Shown here: piece after piece, positions 59,350-64,000 of the stretch
Position numbering within the stretch: the stretch's first letter is position 1
Layout of the letters: every line of letters begins with the position of its first letter
Assembly: GCF_002250115.1 (NCBI RefSeq)
Contig: NZ_CP019985.1
Span: forward strand, 3,844,001-3,908,000
Length of the DNA: 64,000 nt
Reading direction: 5' to 3'
From: Shouchella clausii
GTDB taxonomy: Bacteria > Bacillota > Bacilli > Bacillales > Bacillaceae_D
Notes under the pieces: model-generated
The model's input: only the letters and a program-made list of their open reading frames with translations
Databases searched by the model: none
What the model was told of the DNA's origin: nothing
Made by a program: the position numbers and the translations under genes

Positions 59350-61146
59350 TCATTTCATCCTATCGCCTTGATGTTTAGGCAACGTAAAACGAAACGTTGT
59401 CCCTTCTCCTAAGCGGCTATGGACAGTCATTTTCCCTTGGTGTGCGTCAATAATATGTTTCGCAATCGCAAGGCCCAACCCTGTGCCGCCATGCTGCCTT
59501 GTCCGCGCTTTGTCCGCTTTATAAAAACGTTCAAACACATAAGGAAGGTCTTCTTCAGGAATGCCCCTCCCCGTATCAACGACGGCAAATGTGTCACGTT
59601 CTTCTTCTTGTTCATGTACAACGGTAATCAGTCCACCAGGATCTGTATGCCTGATCGCATTATGAATTAAATTGGTTAAAACTTGCTCAATCCGGTCAGG
59701 GTCAAATACGGCAACCTGTCCTCTTCCTGGCCTGGCCAATTCGACTGTTACGTCATAGTCGCGGGCAAAGCTTGCAAACTTACGGGTAATCCGTTCTAAA
59801 TAAGAATCGAGATCCACTTCTTCCCGTTTCAAGTCAATATAGCCCGCTTCCATACGCGCCAAATCGAGGAGCTCATTGACGAGCCTGCCCATACGCAGCG
59901 ATTCATCGTAAATGATTTGCGCGACTTCTTTTCGTTCCTCATCACTTGACGTTACCCCGTCAACCATTGCTTCGCTATAGCCTTGCAACATCGAGATTGG
60001 CGTCCGCAGTTCATGTGACACGTTGGCAATGAAATCTTTGCGCAGTTTGTCATGGCGGCGCTCTTCCGTTACATCACGGACAACAGCTACAGCGCCGCGG
60101 ACATGCTCTTCAGCATAGAGAGGCGCCATCAACACAGCCATACTTCGCCCTTGAACGGACAGTTCTTGCAGCTCTTCTTTCTCCGCTGAAACGACTTGTT
60201 CAAACAAAGGTGTTAACGATATCGGCAATGTTTTCCGTTCACCCGTTTTTGGCTTTTGCCCCTCTTCATAGAATAGCAGCGCTAACACTTCCTCTGCTTG
60301 AGGGTTGGTCAATAAAATTCTGCCTTGTCGATCTAGTGTAATTACGCCGTCAGCCATTGAGGCGAGAATATGGGAAAGCTGTTCTTTTTCTTGATTTAAC
60401 TCGGAAATGTTGCGGTTGAGCTCTCGGCGCATCCGGTTAAAGGCAATCGCTAGCTGGCCAATTTCATCCTGTGTAAGGATCGGCACTTTCGTATGAAACT
60501 GCCCTTGTGCCACCTCCAATGCCGCTTGCCGCATTTTTCGCAGCGGTGACGTAATTCGGCTTGACAAAAAAAATGCAAAAACAGTTGTCAACACTAACGC
60601 GATGCCTGCTGACAAATAGATAATCCGCCGCGTTTCTGCAGCTGCTTCCTCGACGGCAGACAGTGGTTGGTATAGAATGATGCCGCTGCTCGTTAAATAA
60701 TCTTCTGATAACGGCACACCGACAACGATCATTTCAATCGGGTCTTGCTCCTGTCCATTTGCAGGATAATTGGCCTCGGTTACAATCCGCTCGCCTTTTT
60801 CAAGTCCTTCTACCGACCACTCTTCCAGCAATGTCGCAACATTGATCTCGCCTGAGCGGTTGCCTTGGGCACTCCACGCTTTTGCGCCATTTTTAATAAT
60901 GGTGATATTAATTTGGAATTCATCGCTTAACGATTGCAAGTAATCATACGTACTTGTTTCATCCGAATGGGTTTCATACATCGTTTTTGCCATATTTGCG
61001 TAGCTATTTAAGCGGCTTTCAGCTTCCTCAATCGCATTTCCTTCTGTAAAGCGAAGCAGCAGCACCATTAAAATCGTCAATACAGCGGTGACAAGCAAAA
61101 GGATGGTGAACCATAATTTCCCGACCACACTTTGCCAAAGCATCAC
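59350..61146 (-). CDS. resE: Sensor histidine kinase ResE
   Basis: 598 aa. TM helices about 10-32 and 176-195 flank an extracellular domain; HAMP about 196-248; PAS about 255-362; phospho-His378 in VSHELRTPISML; HATPase with NLIHNAIRHTD, DTGRGIP and GTGLGLAIAKHI. Senses oxygen limitation or nitric oxide in B. subtilis and phosphorylates ResD. Overlaps resD by 4 nt. Confidence 0.94.
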   Translation of the reverse strand: MMLWQSVVGKLWFTILLLVTAVLTILMVLLLRFTEGNAIEEAESRLNSYANMAKTMYETHSDETSTYDYLQSLSDEFQINITIIKNGAKAWSAQGNRSGEINVATLLEEWSVEGLEKGERIVTEANYPANGQEQDPIEMIVVGVPLSEDYLTSSGIILYQPLSAVEEAAAETRRIIYLSAGIALVLTTVFAFFLSSRITSPLRKMRQAALEVAQGQFHTKVPILTQDEIGQLAIAFNRMRRELNRNISELNQEKEQLSHILASMADGVITLDRQGRILLTNPQAEEVLALLFYEEGQKPKTGERKTLPISLTPLFEQVVSAEKEELQELSVQGRSMAVLMAPLYAEEHVRGAVAVVRDVTEERRHDKLRKDFIANVSHELRTPISMLQGYSEAMVDGVTSSDEERKEVAQIIYDESLRMGRLVNELLDLARMEAGYIDLKREEVDLDSYLERITRKFASFARDYDVTVELARPGRGQVAVFDPDRIEQVLTNLIHNAIRHTDPGGLITVVHEQEEERDTFAVVDTGRGIPEEDLPYVFERFYKADKARTRQHGGTGLGLAIAKHIIDAHQGKMTVHSRLGEGTTFRFTLPKHQGDRMK

Positions 61147-61859
61147 CCACGCGTCGCCTCAAACTTGTATCCAACCCCCCAAACGGTTGAAATAATGGCT
61201 GCTACTTCTGGAGAAACGCGATTCAGTTTTTCGCGCAACCGTTTGACGTGTGTGTCGACTGTTCGCAAGTCGCCAAAAAACTCATAGTTCCAAACATCCT
61301 TTAATAGCTGTTCACGAGAAAACACTTTATCAGGTGATTGCGCCAAATAAAAGAGCAGTTCATATTCTTTTGGCGTCAAGCTAATTTCCGTCTTGTCAAC
61401 GGTCACTCGATGGGCATCATTGTCAATCGTGAGTGGCCCAAACACGAGCACATCTTTTGTCTGTGTGTCAGTTTGCAAAAACTTAGTAGCAGACGCACGA
61501 CGCAACAAAGCTTTCACACGGAGCACCACTTCCCGGGGGCTGAACGGTTTGACAATGTAATCGTCGGCTCCTACTTCAAACCCTTGCACACGGTTTGCTT
61601 CTTCTCCCTTGGCCGTCAACATCATTACAGGCGTCGCTTTTTTCTTACGGAGCTCTTGGCACATCTCAACGCCGTCCATCCCAGGCATCATCACATCAAG
61701 CAAAATCAAGTCATATTCTTTTGCAAGGGCGAGTTCAAGTGCCTCCTCCCCATTGCTTGCTTCTTCAATTTGGTACTCTTCCCTTTCTAAATACATTCGC
61801 AACAAGCGGCGAATCCGCTCTTCATCATCTACAACAAGCAATGTTGGCTTGTATTCCAT
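61143..61859 (-). CDS. resD: Response regulator ResD
   Basis: 238 aa OmpR-type. Acidic pocket DDE at 11-13, phospho-Asp55 (LLDVMMPGMDG), Lys in VKPFSPREV, and a winged-helix domain ending VWGVGYKFE. Controls aerobic/anaerobic respiration genes. It has a gap of about 120 bp from resC with a terminator, so it has its own promoter as well. Confidence 0.94.
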   Translation of the reverse strand: MEYKPTLLVVDDEERIRRLLRMYLEREEYQIEEASNGEEALELALAKEYDLILLDVMMPGMDGVEMCQELRKKKATPVMMLTAKGEEANRVQGFEVGADDYIVKPFSPREVVLRVKALLRRASATKFLQTDTQTKDVLVFGPLTIDNDAHRVTVDKTEISLTPKEYELLFYLAQSPDKVFSREQLLKDVWNYEFFGDLRTVDTHVKRLREKLNRVSPEVAAIISTVWGVGYKFEATRG

Positions 61860-61933
61860 TTGGGAAACCTCCTTATCAATACTGCTCTCATTAGTAGTGT
61901 ACCACGGAAGAAATTTTAGTTGCCATTCGTACG

Positions 61934-61977
61934 ACTAAAAATGCGGAATTGTTCCAGCACCGGCTGTAACAATTCCG
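61934..61977 (-). terminator. Terminator between resC and resD
   Basis: CGGAATTGTT (61968-61977 on minus) pairs with AACAATTCCG (61944-61953), 14-nt loop, then CATTTTTAG. Ends resABC transcripts with partial read-through expected. Confidence 0.75.
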
Positions 61978-61983
61978 CCAAAA

Positions 61984-63186
61984 TTAAGATGCGTAAGCAT
62001 GTAGACCCGCCATGAACAAATTAACAAATACGAGGTTAAACATAATAATTGCAAAACCGATTACGCATAACCATGCCGATTTTTCACCATGCCAACCTTT
62101 GTTTAAACGCAAGTGGAGATAAACGGCGTAAAATAAAAACGTAATAAGCGCCCACACTTCTTTCGGGTCCCATCCCCAAAAACGTGACCACGCAATTTGC
62201 GCCCAAATCATCGCAAACACAAGTCCGCCTAAAGCGAAAATAGGAAAGCCAATTGCAATGGCGCGATGGCTTAACTCATCTGTTGTTTGCGGGCTAATGT
62301 TTTTCAAAAGCGGCTGGATCGCCTTTGCGAGCCGTTTGCGCAAAATCAACCGCAGCAGCCAATACAGTACTAAACCAGCAACAAATGACCAAATTAAATC
62401 GTTCAAATCACTCGCTTTGATAATGCTAGGTACTGACACCCATGGTTCCATCGCACCCTCTGTTAAAAGTTCCCATTCATTTGGCCCGACAATCGCTGGC
62501 AAATTGTACACCATCGGCTGTTCTGAAACGACGCCTTCTTCGTTAACATATTGAAATTCGACTTCATATCCTGCTGCTGCAAACCCATGGGAAAGCGTCG
62601 AATAGGCAAGAAAACAGAGAATACTATACATGATGACTTCCAGTGCCCGCGGCTTCCAACTTTTCGTCGTTAAATCGATCGTGCGGATCAAATAAGCTAG
62701 CCCGGCGGCAAAGCCAATCGCTAATAGCCCTTGTCCAATCGAAGTCGTCATAATGTGAAGCTTTAGCATTAGCGGCATTTGCAAAGACGGCACAAGTGGC
62801 GAAATCGCCGTTTCAAATGTTGACGCGTAAACAATCAACAGCATTACAGTCGGCATCGCAAAAAAGCCAATGACGTCTGACTTGCTTGGATAAATAAAAT
62901 AAAGGATAACAAAAGCCAAGCTCATCGCAATTCCGAGAAAAGTCATATACTCAAACATATTGCTGACAGGCGGATGGCCTGCTACAAACCAGCGCGTTAT
63001 AAAATAGCCTAAAGCTAGAAGCAAGCCTAAAGACGCAAACACGAACCCACGCCTGCTTTCTTTTGTTGCTGTTTTGCTTGACTCCGCTTCTTTTTTCCGT
63101 TTCCGAAGGGAGAACGCAAAAAATACCGTTGCTGTCAAATAAGCAAAAAAAGCAAACAGCAGTAAATTAAAGCTAAGATTGACCAT
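61984..63186 (-). CDS. resC: Cytochrome c biogenesis protein ResC (CcsA/CcsB family)
   Basis: 400 aa, eight or more helices. The WWD-type heme-handling motif is WGWDPKEVWALITFLFYAVY near the C-terminus, with flanking His residues (LSHRAIAIGFP and LKLHIMTTSIGQG). With ResB it forms the system II heme lyase that attaches heme to apocytochrome c outside the membrane. 18 nt after resB. Confidence 0.93.
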   Translation of the reverse strand: MVNLSFNLLLFAFFAYLTATVFFAFSLRKRKKEAESSKTATKESRRGFVFASLGLLLALGYFITRWFVAGHPPVSNMFEYMTFLGIAMSLAFVILYFIYPSKSDVIGFFAMPTVMLLIVYASTFETAISPLVPSLQMPLMLKLHIMTTSIGQGLLAIGFAAGLAYLIRTIDLTTKSWKPRALEVIMYSILCFLAYSTLSHGFAAAGYEVEFQYVNEEGVVSEQPMVYNLPAIVGPNEWELLTEGAMEPWVSVPSIIKASDLNDLIWSFVAGLVLYWLLRLILRKRLAKAIQPLLKNISPQTTDELSHRAIAIGFPIFALGGLVFAMIWAQIAWSRFWGWDPKEVWALITFLFYAVYLHLRLNKGWHGEKSAWLCVIGFAIIMFNLVFVNLFMAGLHAYAS

Positions 63187-63204
63187 AACGTCCCCCTATT
63201 TCTT

Positions 63205-64000
63205 TTATGCTCCTTCTGAGCGGCTCTCCGCTTCTTCCTCTTGATCGACTGGAGCTGTAAGCGCATTGCCTTCTAATGCATCATCAATTTCCCTTTTAAA
63301 AGACAGCCAGTTCCGATTTGTATGGCCAGCAATCCAAACTTCCCCGCCAACTTGTTGCAGCCACACACGCCTATGAGCCCAGTACGACCCTTGAATGAGC
63401 CCAATAATAAAGATCGACCCTCCAGCAATTAAAAGTGGCATCGTCAAGTCTTTTCGAACCGTTAAAATGCTGACATTGACTAAATCGACATCGACAAATG
63501 TCATTTTATATTTATTTTCCCCTAACGGTTCTAAATTTTGTTGGATACCGACCATACTTGTTTCACCATCTGGGGTATCAGGTGTATACATCTTAAAAAC
63601 AAAGTATGGGTTATTCGGCACACTTGAACGTGTAGCTGGTTCCTTATTGTTATTTATATGAAAATCAGGATAATAATCAGCAAGTTCAACGGCATATCCG
63701 TCACCAAGATCATAAAATTCCTCAGGGTTAAGTAAATTAACGGTTAGTTCGCCAAATGTATCGCCAGTGTCTTTATGTTCCAATGTAAACGTCATTTCAT
63801 GCAACTCATTTAAGCGATAATCCATTTGGTAAAGGGAAAATGAATCAAATTTGAGCGGATCGTTGACACGAATCTTCTTTTCTTGCACCTGTTCAAGCTC
63901 GCCACTCTCTCCGACAATTCCTGATTCTTGCCGTTTATAAAGAACGGCATCGGTTTCAAACGTCTCAGGAACGACTGCATTGCTTGATGCAAATGCATCT
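63205..64000 (-). CDS. resB: Cytochrome c biogenesis protein ResB (C-terminal part, partial)
   Basis: The open frame runs from the stop at 63205 to the window edge (about 265 aa of the expected roughly 540). An internal GTG/ATG is not the start: the frame continues upstream in-phase. The visible part is the large extracellular domain (VPNNPYFVFKMYTPDTPDG, GEVWIAGHTNRNW) and the last transmembrane helix (about MPLLIAGGSIFIIGLIQG). An acidic tail ends in SRSEGA. Partner of ResC. Confidence 0.9.
   Translation of the reverse strand, partial: DAFASSNAVVPETFETDAVLYKRQESGIVGESGELEQVQEKKIRVNDPLKFDSFSLYQMDYRLNELHEMTFTLEHKDTGDTFGELTVNLLNPEEFYDLGDGYAVELADYYPDFHINNNKEPATRSSVPNNPYFVFKMYTPDTPDGETSMVGIQQNLEPLGENKYKMTFVDVDLVNVSILTVRKDLTMPLLIAGGSIFIIGLIQGSYWAHRRVWLQQVGGEVWIAGHTNRNWLSFKREIDDALEGNALTAPVDQEEEAESRSEGA

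Overview
The window is a 64 kb piece of a low-to-medium GC, endospore-forming Firmicutes chromosome. The sporulation and germination genes (spoIVA, a spoVIF-like gene, ypeB, sleB), the TRAP-controlled trp leader, the SAM-I and T-box riboswitches, and gene order close to the resABCDE ... trpE segment of Bacillus subtilis all point to Bacillaceae. Futalosine-pathway menaquinone genes set into the hep/men operon, plus a B12-dependent MetH, suggest an alkaliphilic lineage of the Shouchella/Alkalihalobacillus (B. clausii / B. halodurans) type. The genus is an inference; no 16S or marker search was possible. Nearly all genes are on the minus strand. Only one xre gene, fer, serA and nox are on the plus strand.

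Layout from low to high coordinates (the reverse of transcription for most genes). 1-4.5 kb: trpD (partial), trpE with an 11+ repeat TRAP leader, aroH, aroB, aroC. 4.5-11.2 kb: cheR, ndk, hepT, mqnA, an mqnP-like prenyltransferase, menG, hepS, mtrB (TRAP itself), folE. 11.4-20.3 kb: spoIVA, yphF, yphE, spoVIF-like, gpsA, plsY, der, yphA, ypfD (S1-like), plsC; then cmk, ypeB and sleB to 23.4 kb. 23.5-30.2 kb: a SAM-riboswitch operon metI - yitJ-like bifunctional metF - metH. 30.2-34.6 kb: a 54-aa zinc-ribbon protein, prsW, an asparaginase, ypdA, gudB. 34.6-37.8 kb: a response regulator / histidine kinase / lipoprotein unit. 37.9-41.1 kb: mecB, a MerR-type regulator with a degenerate B12-binding-like domain, ypbG, and a lone IS200-type insertion sequence. 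41.2-46 kb: an M20 amidohydrolase, a 35-aa membrane peptide, and a three-gene unit of two GT4 glycosyltransferases (LafA/LafB-like) and a YbhN-type membrane protein. 46-47.5 kb: an AT-rich spacer and a divergent XRE regulator pair. 47.6-51.4 kb: ypbF, a shortened ypbE-like gene, ypbD, recQ, ypbB. 51.5-55.5 kb: fer, T-box-serA and a water-forming-type NADH oxidase on the plus strand. 55.6-59.3 kb: terC, a 47-aa membrane peptide, pduO/btuR, btuD and btuC, with a tail fragment resembling btuF. 59.3-64 kb: resE, resD, resC, resB (partial).

Most of the window is core chromosome. Chorismate made by aroBCH and its neighbours feeds both tryptophan (trpE) and the futalosine route (mqnA). hepS/hepT supply the heptaprenyl tail that an mqnP/menG pair attaches and methylates. 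The methionine operon depends on B12, and the btuCD-btuR cluster serves B12 uptake and adenosylation but appears to have lost its binding protein. I saw no defence island, prophage, CRISPR array, tRNA or rRNA. The most rewarding spots are the regulatory DNA in front of nox, the btuF deletion scar, the tnpA leader hairpin that buries its own ribosome-binding site, the terminator directly in front of terC, and the operator-like repeats between the XRE pair.
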